Shown here piece after piece: positions 47,694 through 56,658 of a DNA stretch of 64,000 bases. The position numbers and the translations under genes were made by a program. This stretch comes from Alphaproteobacteria bacterium (GTDB taxonomy: Bacteria; Pseudomonadota; Alphaproteobacteria; Paracaedibacterales; CAITNM01). The number at the start of each line of letters is the position of its first letter. The stretch's first letter is position 1. The notes under the pieces are model-generated. The model was not told the origin of the DNA, did no database searches, and was given only the letters and a program-made list of their open reading frames with translations. The stretch covers positions 20,590 to 84,589 of the forward strand of contig JAJTEE010000007.1 of NCBI GenBank assembly GCA_021298215.1, written 5' to 3'.

Positions 47694-49274
47694 TTATGTC
47701 TGATACAGAATATAAGGGAAGGAAGAGCTCATTAAAGATAAATTTTCTCCTGCGGGATTGTACCCAAAAATGAGAACATTATCTCCGTTTAATACGGTAA
47801 ACTTATCCAAGACAAAATAAACATCACCCCAGGATCTAGATAAAAATAGCACACCATCCTGCTCAAACCATTTCTTCCAATTTCCAAATGTACTGCTTAT
47901 CTCTGATATCCCAAAAGCATGCTGAGCATGGCAAGAAGTTAATCGTATTACCCCTAAATGCTTCTTATCTTGCAGAAAACCAAAAACTCCGCTTCTATCC
48001 AATAGACTGTCAATTTTTTCTTTTGATAACTGCTGAATAACCTGAACACTGGCATCAGAAAATCTTTGCACTAGTTTTTTCTGGAGGAGAGAATCTATAT
48101 CAGAAACAACGGTCTTCCAGCGAGGTATAGATGCTGAATAACTTAAACGTGGTAATATCGAAACCCCATTAAACTGCTGCCTTTTTGCAATTTCTCTAAT
48201 TTGAAATATGAAATGTTCTAGCACTCTATCAGGGTGTAAAAATTGCTCAGCAAATAATCTTCCATTTTCAGCAATTTCTTCAGCTTTTTCAGGATTATCT
48301 CTTGCCCAATTTATTTGAGTTAATAAGTCTGATAGATCAGGCGCAACTGGAATATAATGAACAAATGGTTTTAAAACCGACTCAAAATACATCTCATATG
48401 CGCTGGGATTAAAGCATAAATTCCCTAATAACATTCCCTCTGTTAATCTGCCCCCAAGTATCCAACTTCCTGCCCAACCATCTAAGCATAAATGGTATGC
48501 ATACTTTGTTTGATTCTCGATGCTTACAAACGTTCCTGTCGCTATTGTTGATAGAAAACCAAAATACGAGTTTTGCGCTGCAGGCAAATTTACATATTTA
48601 CAGTCTAATAACTCCGGATACATGCAAGAAAGCAGGCAAGCTCTGAACCTTTGCTGCTTTAACGCATCAAAGCCCGAAGGATGAGTGTGGCTTACGCGAG
48701 AAAAGGCTATTTTTGCTTTTTGCTTAAAAGTGAACCCCTTATCTTCCCAAACTTTTCGGGCTCTTTTGCATTCTTCAAATCTACTTCTATATGCTTCCAA
48801 ATCATCAAAAAAGCATGGATGGGTCAATATGATATTCTTAGTGTTATCGCCCTTTCTTTTATTTGCTGTAAATACTATGCTTTGTACTGGAGGGCCCACA
48901 ACATCTGTTGCTGCCAAATGAAAACTTATGTTGGGAAGAGAAGTAGATCTTCCTATTATCTCTAACCCTCTAATAAATTTATTTCCCCAGCTATACCCAT
49001 GATCTCCAGGAAACCAGCTGTTCTCTCCACTGCTTGGGCATAAAAATTTTCCATTTGCTCGATTATCTATAAAATCAACTTTGGCCCACCTATACCTTAC
49101 TTCTTCTTGAATGTTAAAGGAGTCAGGAGAAATTGCATCAAGTTGAGCAATAAATTGGTTGCGCATTACTTCATCTGCATCAATTTCTGGGGTAGCTGCT
49201 GCACGTACAACTGAAAATAGCGAAATTAAAAAAATTATATACTTTGAGTAAATTACTCTGAATTGCAAAAACAT
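47694..49274 (-). CDS. Secreted GT90/CAP10-type glycosyltransferase-like protein
   Basis: The 526-residue protein starts with a signal peptide (about 1-26). Residues about 180-360 match the CAP10/protein O-glucosyltransferase (GT90) domain: an Arg/Lys-rich KIAFSRV segment, KYAYHLCLDGWAGSW (257-271), then LKPFVHYIPV (301-310), PDLSDL (312-317) and EKAEEIAENGRLFAEQ (329-344). GT90 enzymes glycosylate EGF repeats in animals and capsule or LPS in fungi and bacteria. A further domain of about 150 residues at the C-terminus is unknown. It lies between frr and a degenerate pyrH end. Export makes a host-protein or surface-glycan target plausible; which one is not known. Confidence 0.8.
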   Translation of the reverse strand: MFLQFRVIYSKYIIFLISLFSVVRAAATPEIDADEVMRNQFIAQLDAISPDSFNIQEEVRYRWAKVDFIDNRANGKFLCPSSGENSWFPGDHGYSWGNKFIRGLEIIGRSTSLPNISFHLAATDVVGPPVQSIVFTANKRKGDNTKNIILTHPCFFDDLEAYRSRFEECKRARKVWEDKGFTFKQKAKIAFSRVSHTHPSGFDALKQQRFRACLLSCMYPELLDCKYVNLPAAQNSYFGFLSTIATGTFVSIENQTKYAYHLCLDGWAGSWILGGRLTEGMLLGNLCFNPSAYEMYFESVLKPFVHYIPVAPDLSDLLTQINWARDNPEKAEEIAENGRLFAEQFLHPDRVLEHFIFQIREIAKRQQFNGVSILPRLSYSASIPRWKTVVSDIDSLLQKKLVQRFSDASVQVIQQLSKEKIDSLLDRSGVFGFLQDKKHLGVIRLTSCHAQHAFGISEISSTFGNWKKWFEQDGVLFLSRSWGDVYFVLDKFTVLNGDNVLIFGYNPAGENLSLMSSSFPYILYQT

Positions 49275-49376
49275 AAATATTTTAAAATAAAATTACAATA
49301 TTAAGTATTTTATATCTATATTATTAAAAATATATTTACTTTTAGGATTTTAAAAAATTTTGAATTTTAATTTTTT

Positions 49377-49406
49377 ATGAGTGAAAATTCATCTTCACCT
49401 TGCACG
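49377..49406 (-). pseudogene. Remnant of the pyrH 3' end
   Basis: This 30-bp stretch matches the last codons of pyrH (51206-51235) at all but four positions. It would encode V-Q-G-E-D-E-F-S-L-I where PyrH has V-Q-G-E-G-E-F-T-L-I. It lies in the 387-nt gap between the GT90 gene and the next secreted gene. Confidence 0.75.
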
Positions 49407-49449
49407 CAATCATGAAAGTTTATTTGTCAAAGGCACCAATTACTATTTA

Positions 49450-49528
49450 CATGTGTTGCGAAAAACTCTCTAAGCGTACCGTCATAATTTTTCAAGGTTA
49501 AGTGATGCAAACTAGCACTGCATATTAA
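49450..49528 (-). pseudogene. Remnant of the frr 5' end and upstream region
   Basis: This 79-bp stretch matches 47585-47663 at 72 positions, covering the first codons of frr, its start codon and about 43 bp upstream. Coding homology stops abruptly on its left side. The rest of the 49275-49661 gap is AT-rich with no other gene visible. Confidence 0.9.
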
Positions 49529-49661
49529 TTCCCAAGCTATTCAAAAATAAGAGCAGTTTCTAGCTGAAATTATAAAAAATATTTTAAAATATACTTACCA
49601 GATTGAAATTATTACCCTTAGCTATTATATAAATAGCATTATAAATTTATAATTAAGAAGC

Positions 49662-51206
49662 ATGAAAAATATTATTTTGCGTTTCATATGCGCGCTCTCT
49701 CTTCTCTGCCCCATCGCGCAAAGCGCTGCGGTTGAAATAAACATCCTAAATGAGCTAGCACGAGATAGAGCACTAAGCATTATCCATAAATACAAAGTTT
49801 TTATGGAAGATTATTTTGATTTTAGCATGAAAGAATTAAGAAAAGGTAACGAAGATTATAATTATAATCAAACAGAAATAAATTTTCATATCAGAAGCTT
49901 AGAAAAAAAAGAAAATTTTATTAATAGCCTGCCCACAGACAATAAAAATTTTATAGACAAAATACTTAGAGATTTTTTTAGCAGCAGGTTTAGCATATTG
50001 GATTACCGGTACGACCTCTTTAAAAGAAGAGAACTAGTTGATGACAAATCAGAACGAATGTCGGAAAAAATAGCTTGCAATACGACGATGTGTCAGTTTT
50101 ATGACGAACTTATTTCAGAGACTTTTCATATTTACATGTCTTTAACCGATTCACATGTTGATATTTTAAGGCTAGTCAGCTTATCTCCAACTTTGTGGCC
50201 CTTGCTTAAAGGAGAAACCAGAGAATTACCTGATCCTGATCATGCTATATACAGCGATTCAACAAGAAGCAAGCTCAGGACTGATTTTGATCTTTATCTA
50301 TTTCTTACTTATGAGAAACCATGCGCAATGATAAGAATACCGATTTATGGTTTAGGTGTTCCAAATGACGAGAAAATGAAAGTAACAACCTCAGTGACAC
50401 AATATGAAAGAAGTCTATTTGATAAGAGATACTCATCATATAAAAAAGGAAAAGAAATACAGATCCCAGAATGGGTAACAACACAGCAATGCACTTTGTT
50501 AGAACAAGAGACCACAAGAAAAGTATCTCATGAAGATGAAAAAGCAATAAGTCCCAGATTTTCAACAGTTATTTTAACTGAAAAAGCAGTTACAGAAGAA
50601 ATTTCAGAAAAAAGTGATGTAATTGGAGCCGCCGCTGAAGAAGATATCTTTTTAGGAAATTTAGAGAATGACTATGCTGCAGGAGCTACGCATGAAGAAA
50701 CCCCCGTTGCTATTTGTGACATTTTTCAAGAGGAGGGATTTGACCTACAAGGGAGCATACCTTCTCCTGTTGGGCAGGCCGAAGTTGCACCAAAGATTTT
50801 AAAAACATTAAAAACCAACCCCTATGAGAAGCCATTACCAAGAGGATTAAGAGTTTTTCATCCTCATGAACAAAGTTTTCGTACGAATTTTAAAAGATTA
50901 AGCAGTAAACATCAGTCAACACTTGAGAAGATAAGGGAAGGAAAAGCAGAGAGCGTATCATATGCTGATTTTTCTTCACTATGGAAAGCTATTAACGGAG
51001 AGACTAGCATTGAAGAATCATCCGGTAGCTCACACAAAGTTTTACATGACGCTTCTGGAAAAAAAGTCACTGGTATCTTTGCCCATAACAAAGGCATGAC
51101 ATACACGAGAAAAACAATTCCTTATTTGCACGCAGCTATTCAAATGCTGGGGGATAAAAGACTCACGGAAGAGACAATATTTTCTCATGATAGAGTCCCT
51201 AGCTAA
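49662..51206 (+). CDS. Secreted protein with HicA-like C-terminal module
   Basis: The 514-residue product has a signal peptide (MKNIILRFICALSLLCPIAQS), a helical N-terminal half and a Glu-rich middle. The C-terminal globular part is about 405-505. The latter contains S-S-G-S-S-H-K (about 453-459), D-A-S-G-K-K-V, F-A-H-N-K-G and a closing helix. This is the order seen in the small RNase-like HicA fold (GSH, then a strand pair, then PxH, then a helix). A similar end occurs in the frameshifted gene at 11569-12733. Its last 8 nt overlap the convergent pyrH. The family assignment is tentative. Confidence 0.65.
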   Translation: MKNIILRFICALSLLCPIAQSAAVEINILNELARDRALSIIHKYKVFMEDYFDFSMKELRKGNEDYNYNQTEINFHIRSLEKKENFINSLPTDNKNFIDKILRDFFSSRFSILDYRYDLFKRRELVDDKSERMSEKIACNTTMCQFYDELISETFHIYMSLTDSHVDILRLVSLSPTLWPLLKGETRELPDPDHAIYSDSTRSKLRTDFDLYLFLTYEKPCAMIRIPIYGLGVPNDEKMKVTTSVTQYERSLFDKRYSSYKKGKEIQIPEWVTTQQCTLLEQETTRKVSHEDEKAISPRFSTVILTEKAVTEEISEKSDVIGAAAEEDIFLGNLENDYAAGATHEETPVAICDIFQEEGFDLQGSIPSPVGQAEVAPKILKTLKTNPYEKPLPRGLRVFHPHEQSFRTNFKRLSSKHQSTLEKIREGKAESVSYADFSSLWKAINGETSIEESSGSSHKVLHDASGKKVTGIFAHNKGMTYTRKTIPYLHAAIQMLGDKRLTEETIFSHDRVPS

Positions 51207-51924
51207 TGAGTGTAAACTCACCTTCGCCTTGCACGACTTTTCGAAATCCGTCAGATTCATAAATTGAAAAGACAGCGATGGGAATATGGTTTTCTTGTGC
51301 AAGAGCAATAGCCGTTGCATCCATGACATTAAGTTGCTTTTCACGTACTTCGTTGTATGTAAGCCGAGGCAAGAAGGTAGCGTTACTATTTTTTTTAGGA
51401 TCACTACAAAAGACACCTTTTACTTTTGTAGCTTTGAGCATCAAATTGCATCTCATTTCAGCTGCACGTAATGCTGCTGCTGTGTCTGTTGTAAAGTAAG
51501 GATTCCCTGTACCACCTGTAAAGATAACGACCCTACCCTTTTGCAAATGGTACTCAGCTCGGTGACTGGTGAAAGGCTCACATACAGTATGCATTGGAAT
51601 AGCAGACATCAGACGAACAGGGATATTTGCATGTTCTAGTGCATTTTTCAACGCAATGCCGTTAATAACGGTTGCAAGCATTCCCATGGAATCAGCTGCA
51701 GCGCGATCAATACCATGCTTTTCCATACCGTGAATACCACGATAGATGTTTCCTCCGCCGATCACTAAGCAAATTTGTGTACCAAATGCCAGCACAGAAG
51801 CTACATCTATAGCCAATTTTCGAAGCATTTCGTGAGAGATGCCATAGGCACCATCTTGATGAGGATCTGGGGATGCAAGAGCTTCCCCAGATAATTTTAG
51901 CAAAACCCGATTGTAGCCGGGCAT
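51199..51924 (-). CDS. pyrH: UMP kinase
   Basis: The 241-residue amino-acid-kinase-fold enzyme phosphorylates UMP to UDP. It shows LLKLSGEAL, the nucleotide-binding VIGGGNIYRG, the FTGGTGNPYFTTDTAAALRA motif and MDATAIALAQE. It follows tsf by 3 nt in rpsB-tsf-pyrH. Confidence 0.97.
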   Translation of the reverse strand: MPGYNRVLLKLSGEALASPDPHQDGAYGISHEMLRKLAIDVASVLAFGTQICLVIGGGNIYRGIHGMEKHGIDRAAADSMGMLATVINGIALKNALEHANIPVRLMSAIPMHTVCEPFTSHRAEYHLQKGRVVIFTGGTGNPYFTTDTAAALRAAEMRCNLMLKATKVKGVFCSDPKKNSNATFLPRLTYNEVREKQLNVMDATAIALAQENHIPIAVFSIYESDGFRKVVQGEGEFTLIS

Positions 51925-51927
51925 GGC

Positions 51928-52860
51928 TTAACCTGCTATCTTTGCTTGAGCTTGAACTTCGGCAGCAAAGTCTGTTTCTTCTTTTTCGATGCCTTCACCC
52001 AAATTATAGCGAACAAAGCCTGTTAATGTTATTGGTGAACCAATTTCTTTGGCAAACTGAGCAACAACGTCTGAAATTTTTGTTTTTCCGTCCATCACAA
52101 ATGCTTGCTCAAGTAACACAACTTCTTCATAGAACTTGCGAACGCGACCTTCAACCATTTTTTGAATAACATCATCGGGACGACCTGAAGCTTTTGCTTG
52201 CTCAATAAGTACAGCACGCTCACGTTCAAGTGCTGAGGCATCAAGAGATTCCACATCTAAAGATTGAGGAGAAGCAGCTGCTACATGCATAGCAATCTTC
52301 TTTCCTAGCTCTTGTAATTTCGCTGTATCGCCGGTTGATTCAAGTGCTACGAGAACACCAATACGCCCAAGTCCTGGTGCTGTTGCATTGTGCACGTATG
52401 TAGCCACAATACCATTTTGCACGCTAAGACGTTGTACGCGGCGCATGTTCATATTTTCACCGATAACTGCAATCAGACGAGTCATTTCTTCGCCAATGGT
52501 TGCTGTTTCACCTTTGAAAGGAGCTTGAGCAAGACTTTCAATAGTATAGTCTTTGCTTGCCGCAGCTTCTGCTGCTTGCAAAACCATTTTTTGAAATTGT
52601 TCATTACGAGAAATAAAATCGGTTTCTGCGTTAATTTCAACAGCTGCTGCTGCATTCCCAGATGCCGCAACACCAACTAAACCTTCGGCTGCAACACGAC
52701 CTGCTTTTTTAGCAGCCGCAGCCAAACCTTTTTTACGAAGCCAATCAACAGCTGCTTCTAAATCACCATTGTTTTCAACAAGGGCTTTTTTGCAGTCCAT
52801 CATGCCTGCGCCTGATTTTTCGCGTAATTCTCTTACTAAATTTGGGGAAATTTCCGTCAT
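51928..52860 (-). CDS. tsf: Elongation factor Ts
   Basis: EF-Ts recycles EF-Tu. The 310-residue protein has the N-terminal [20 protein letters not shown], the core with [16 protein letters not shown], and [15 protein letters not shown]. It lies 17 nt downstream of rpsB with AGGAG before its ATG. Confidence 0.97.
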   Translation of the reverse strand: MTEISPNLVRELREKSGAGMMDCKKALVENNGDLEAAVDWLRKKGLAAAAKKAGRVAAEGLVGVAASGNAAAAVEINAETDFISRNEQFQKMVLQAAEAAASKDYTIESLAQAPFKGETATIGEEMTRLIAVIGENMNMRRVQRLSVQNGIVATYVHNATAPGLGRIGVLVALESTGDTAKLQELGKKIAMHVAAASPQSLDVESLDASALERERAVLIEQAKASGRPDDVIQKMVEGRVRKFYEEVVLLEQAFVMDGKTKISDVVAQFAKEIGSPITLTGFVRYNLGEGIEKEETDFAAEVQAQAKIAG

Positions 52861-52877
52861 CTATATTCTCCTTAAGG

Positions 52878-53672
52878 TTACGCAACAGGTGCTTCATCAG
52901 CAGCTTCTTGTACTGCTACCGCTTCTTCCATAATTTCTTCAACCGGTAAATTCGCTGACGCACCGATATCAATACCTGCAGCAACCATGCTTTGTTGCAA
53001 TCCATCAAGGATAGAATCCGCCATTAAATCGCAATATAGGCGAATAGCGCGCGTTGCATCATCATTACCAGGGACCGGGTAGGTGATAAGATCTGGTGTT
53101 GAGTTACTATCAATAATAGCAATAATAGGAAGATTCAAACGTTGAGCTTCAAGAACAGCGATTGCCTCTTTGTTTGTATCAAGAACAAAAAGCATATCTG
53201 GAAGACCACCCATATCGGCAATTCCACCAATAGCAAGCTCTAACTTATCGTGCTCACGTTGAAGTTTTAAAATTTCTTTTTTTGTCATGCGACCTGGATT
53301 AGCAAGCTCTTCTTGCATCTCCTTAAGACGCTTAATAGACTGGTTTACCGTTTTCCAGTTTGTTAATAATCCGCCTAACCAGCGGTGATTAATGTAGTAC
53401 TGACCGCAACGCTTTGCTGCTTCTTTAACAATTGCAGACCCTTGAACTTTTGTTCCCACAAATAATACGCGTCCACCAGCTTTTACGATATCACGCGCAG
53501 CTTCAAGCGCACGTTGCAGCATAGGTACTGTTTGTTGTAAGTCTAAAATATGAACTTCGCTGCGCTCTCCAAAAATATATGGAGCCATTTTAGGGTTCCA
53601 GCGACGAGTATTGTGTCCGTAGTGCACGCCTGATTCTAATAATTGGCGCATTGTAAATGTTGGCATAGCCAT
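52878..53672 (-). CDS. rpsB: 30S ribosomal protein uS2
   Basis: The 264-residue protein has [58 protein letters not shown] and [18 protein letters not shown]. The C-terminus has an acidic Ala/Glu tail. It heads rpsB-tsf-pyrH, with a structured leader and promoter upstream. Confidence 0.98.
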   Translation of the reverse strand: MAMPTFTMRQLLESGVHYGHNTRRWNPKMAPYIFGERSEVHILDLQQTVPMLQRALEAARDIVKAGGRVLFVGTKVQGSAIVKEAAKRCGQYYINHRWLGGLLTNWKTVNQSIKRLKEMQEELANPGRMTKKEILKLQREHDKLELAIGGIADMGGLPDMLFVLDTNKEAIAVLEAQRLNLPIIAIIDSNSTPDLITYPVPGNDDATRAIRLYCDLMADSILDGLQQSMVAAGIDIGASANLPVEEIMEEAVAVQEAADEAPVA

Positions 53673-53706
53673 GGAAATATTCTCCTTTGTTTCCGATTAA
53701 ACCTCA

Positions 53707-53771
53707 TCAGGCCGACAATGCATCGGGGGGCAAGGTTGCCCAAAGCCTGACTGTGATATAGCGCTATTATA
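53707..53771 (-). promoter_or_regulatory. rpsB promoter and structured leader (candidate S2 autoregulatory element)
   Basis: On the reverse strand a perfect TATAAT (53771-53766) precedes the leader; the -35 is weak. The leader contains a closing stem CAGGC/GCCTG (53749-53745 with 53712-53708) around two hairpins, GGGCA../..TGCCC and CGA/TCG, forming a possible three-way junction about 35 nt before the ATG. Control of rpsB-tsf by S2 through leader RNA is known in gammaproteobacteria; a similar role here is inference. Confidence 0.5.
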
Positions 53772-53782
53772 TTCAAGTATAT

Positions 53783-53814
53783 GAAAAATGCTAGTAGTTT
53801 TTTGAAGTTTAATT
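53783..53814. repeat. 32-bp direct repeat, left copy
   Basis: It is identical over 32 bp to 55586-55617. This copy covers the -35 and upstream region of the rpsB promoter. Confidence 0.93.
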
Positions 53815-53926
53815 TTAAATCCTTCCCTCAATCACCTCGAGCAAGTTAATTTTATCATTGAATAAACATTTCTATTGTGGTAACAGATATCTGCTTTAAT
53901 TAAAAATTAGATAATACTCTCAAATA

Positions 53927-55585
53927 ATGAAAAAAATTTATAATTTATTTTTACTTACGTTCATTGCAATAAGATTTATTGAAGGAACAGATGCTGGTGT
54001 AAGTGGTTTTTCACCAACATTACCACCTTCTTCTCTCTCAGCCGAAAATACAGATCTACCCTACCGCCTTATATCTGGTGCAAGTAGTGCCTCTCTACTT
54101 CTACCTGCTGAAACAATAGAAAACTCTTATCTAGAACAAATAGAGGCAATAGCAGAAGGTCGTCGTGCTTACAACGAATCACTATTGGAATTTATAGAGA
54201 ATGAAGAGTTTCTGATTCAGCATCGCATCGGGCATTGTTCACAGTTGATAGGCATGGATTTAAGCTTCTCTGATCACCCAAGCATGCACCTACAAACTTT
54301 TATTAAAAGCATCAGAAACGATTTAGATGTTTATAAATTCCTAATAAAAGGCATACATGAAATAGAAGCTAATGATAATTACAATTCAAGACAAAAAAGA
54401 TTAATCATTTTATTCGGCATTATGAGTTGCAAGGAAGAAATTGAAAAACAAACTCAAAAAGAACTAGCCTATAAAAATAATGATTGCTATGAGCAATTCT
54501 ATTTTACAGAGATAAAAGAGCTTTTAAAAAAATCAACAATTATACCACCAGCTTATATATCCTTCTCCAAGAGATTACGACTTGACCTTCGAGACGGAGA
54601 GGTAAAACTTGGTATAGAGCTCCCATCAGACTCAAATTGCAAATTAACTTTGGCAGATCTTGCTAAAAAAATAAAAATATTCGAAAAATATAGAAAAAAT
54701 CGAATTGCATATAACATAAATGAAGACGATTTAAATATCGATCAACTATTGCAAGGAATTGTCGCTACCCAACTTAGAATAATTAACGAAAGTAAAAATC
54801 TTCTCCTTTCAAAGAGCTCAGCAGTAACGTTAACCTTTGCACCTATTGAAAATAGCGTAGAGTTCATGGCCGAAATCCCTGAATTGTTTTATAATTTACA
54901 CTACTGCTATATAACAGCGTCATCAGTTTTTAAAGAAGCGCAAACGATTTATCAGGATCTTATAGAAAAAGCAGAAGCTTTCAAGAAAAAGATAAACGAT
55001 GAAAAAGCAGCTGAAAGGATTAGACGTTATGAAAAATTTAAAGCTGAACAAAAGCATTTGGCTGAAGAAGCCAGAATAAGAGCAGAACAACGACGCATTG
55101 CCGATGAAGAACAACAAAAAATCGAGAGAGAACGAGTATACAGCCCAGAAAAAGAAGCCGCCACAGTAGCAGTTGAAGAATTGAAAGAAGAAGCAAGAAT
55201 TCAAATACCTGCCCATCAGAAAGTTAAAACCAAAGGTATAGCAAAAAAATTAGAACATACTCACGCAGCTGGCAGTACTGAAGCAGCGTCCAGTGCTGAT
55301 GAAACATCTTCTCTAATTATTCCTAAGCACATACAAGAATTTGTCCGTACAGTTATCGAGGCAGATTTTGGTACAATGGAGAATCTTTTTAAAGACGAAA
55401 TAGGAGCAACAGTTGAGTTAAGAGACAATAACAAACGCGTCATCAGCTTTCACTCCCCTGTAAATGGTAAACTGGTTAAATTTTATGTTGATACTCCTCA
55501 TGGCGCACAACTTGAAAAATTTAGAACCGCATGGAGAGAGCAAATGATAAAAGCACTTGTGCGAGCAGACATGAAGTTACGTTAG
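53927..55585 (+). CDS. Secreted coiled-coil protein of unknown function, bounded by direct repeats
   Basis: The 552-residue product has a signal peptide (MKKIYNLFLLTFIAIRFIEG). Mature residues are mainly helical, with a long Glu/Lys/Arg/Ala coiled coil at about 355-430. A C-terminal domain contains SFHSPVNGKLVKFYVDTPHG and a closing helix. That end has the strand order of the HicA-like modules seen elsewhere but lacks the G-S-H (it reads G-A-T). Perfect 32-bp repeats lie 112 nt before the ATG and immediately after the stop, suggesting recent insertion beside rpsB. Confidence 0.7.
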   Translation: MKKIYNLFLLTFIAIRFIEGTDAGVSGFSPTLPPSSLSAENTDLPYRLISGASSASLLLPAETIENSYLEQIEAIAEGRRAYNESLLEFIENEEFLIQHRIGHCSQLIGMDLSFSDHPSMHLQTFIKSIRNDLDVYKFLIKGIHEIEANDNYNSRQKRLIILFGIMSCKEEIEKQTQKELAYKNNDCYEQFYFTEIKELLKKSTIIPPAYISFSKRLRLDLRDGEVKLGIELPSDSNCKLTLADLAKKIKIFEKYRKNRIAYNINEDDLNIDQLLQGIVATQLRIINESKNLLLSKSSAVTLTFAPIENSVEFMAEIPELFYNLHYCYITASSVFKEAQTIYQDLIEKAEAFKKKINDEKAAERIRRYEKFKAEQKHLAEEARIRAEQRRIADEEQQKIERERVYSPEKEAATVAVEELKEEARIQIPAHQKVKTKGIAKKLEHTHAAGSTEAASSADETSSLIIPKHIQEFVRTVIEADFGTMENLFKDEIGATVELRDNNKRVISFHSPVNGKLVKFYVDTPHGAQLEKFRTAWREQMIKALVRADMKLR

Positions 55586-55617
55586 GAAAAATGCTAGTAG
55601 TTTTTTGAAGTTTAATT
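55586..55617. repeat. 32-bp direct repeat, right copy
   Basis: It starts at the base after the stop codon of the secreted gene and is identical to 53783-53814. Confidence 0.93.
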
Positions 55618-55644
55618 AAAACAAAGCTTTTTAAGTAGAAATTT

Positions 55645-56406
55645 TTATATCTCTTCAGATTCTTCAATTTTACTCAACCAACTTCTAGAAACTTTTAATT
55701 TTATTTCTGCAGAATTAGCTTCTTCGACCTTTTTTGTGGCCTTTTTTCTTTGTTTAGCGTCTTTTATGACAGCCAAATTAAAACGTACTTCCATTATTGT
55801 TAATGCATCCTTTTCTGGAGCTTCAATTACAGCGCTAATGGCAGAGTGTAAAACTTCATCTTTCTTAATACGTGAAGATAATTTCATGAAAATCCAAGCT
55901 AAAGCTGTTCTTTTTTGTAAACGTTTTTCGTTTACTGCTTTGCTTGCGCGCCCCCTCACTAATTCATCTTCAATAGTAACAAGATAATTCCATGCACGAG
56001 CAGTTGCCAACCTATCACTTATTAAGCATTCTTTAAGAGCAGTAAATGCTTCGCGCTGCACAGCTTCATTGGAAATACGCCCTAAAAATTTCCATACTCG
56101 CGCTTCTTTAAATGCTCTTTTTTGATATATTTTCCCTGATTCATTTATATGGCATGTAGAGTTAACAGCTAAAACTGCATCTATTAAAATAGAAAGGCTC
56201 GAAATTTGCTGAAAACAGTTATAAATTTGAGGAGCTTTCTTTAATGAAGAAATAGCATCTATTGCCTCAACGGCTTTATCTTTTTCAAAAATTTCAGATA
56301 CTGAAATTTTTCTTTTTAAATCTTCCCAATCCGGCTCAGTAGGAAGTTCTGCTGCATAGAGGAATATTAAGGAAATTGCACAAATTAAAGAAAGAAGCCT
56401 TAGCAT
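55645..56406 (-). CDS. Secreted helical-repeat protein
   Basis: The 253-residue product has a signal peptide (MLRLLSLICAISLIFLYA). Residues from about 100 contain four to five units of about 33 residues with pattern A-R-x-W-x-x-L-x-x-I and then R-x-x-A-x-x-A-x-x-E. The units are helix-turn-helix, like TPR/PPR-type solenoids but not a clear match. It may bind protein. No exact family is recognised. Confidence 0.65.
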   Translation of the reverse strand: MLRLLSLICAISLIFLYAAELPTEPDWEDLKRKISVSEIFEKDKAVEAIDAISSLKKAPQIYNCFQQISSLSILIDAVLAVNSTCHINESGKIYQKRAFKEARVWKFLGRISNEAVQREAFTALKECLISDRLATARAWNYLVTIEDELVRGRASKAVNEKRLQKRTALAWIFMKLSSRIKKDEVLHSAISAVIEAPEKDALTIMEVRFNLAVIKDAKQRKKATKKVEEANSAEIKLKVSRSWLSKIEESEEI

Positions 56407-56587
56407 TAAAAACCAAGATAATAATTACACTAATAATAGTGTGGCTGAAACTTTTTGAGGGAGTCAATTGCTGATCACATTTTACTGGAATCCCACGGCA
56501 AAGATCGAGGTGCTTCAGGAAGAGGTATATCAACTTCTCATCTCTCCCCGTTGAAAAACGAAATCCAGTTTTATATTGATTTTATCC

Positions 56588-56652
56588 CATGGATCCCGGC
56601 TTTCGGCGGGAAGACTAAGATGTCAATTCAATAGATCTCAGGAATGACAAGA
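56588..56652. repeat. Dispersed palindromic repeat element, copy 2
   Basis: It begins CATGGATCCCGGC and ends AGGAATGACAAG, like the element at 41829-41893, with an inner short stem CCCGGCTTTCGGCGGG. It sits just downstream of pdhC. The rest of the 56407-56658 gap shows no gene. Confidence 0.65.
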
Positions 56653-56658
56653 AACAGC

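Noticed and set aside
49662..51206. Homology between the two secreted genes flanking the frr/pyrH remnants
   Set aside because: They lie on opposite strands and share no motif beyond a signal peptide; one is GT90-like and the other ends in a HicA-like module, so they are not duplicates of each other.
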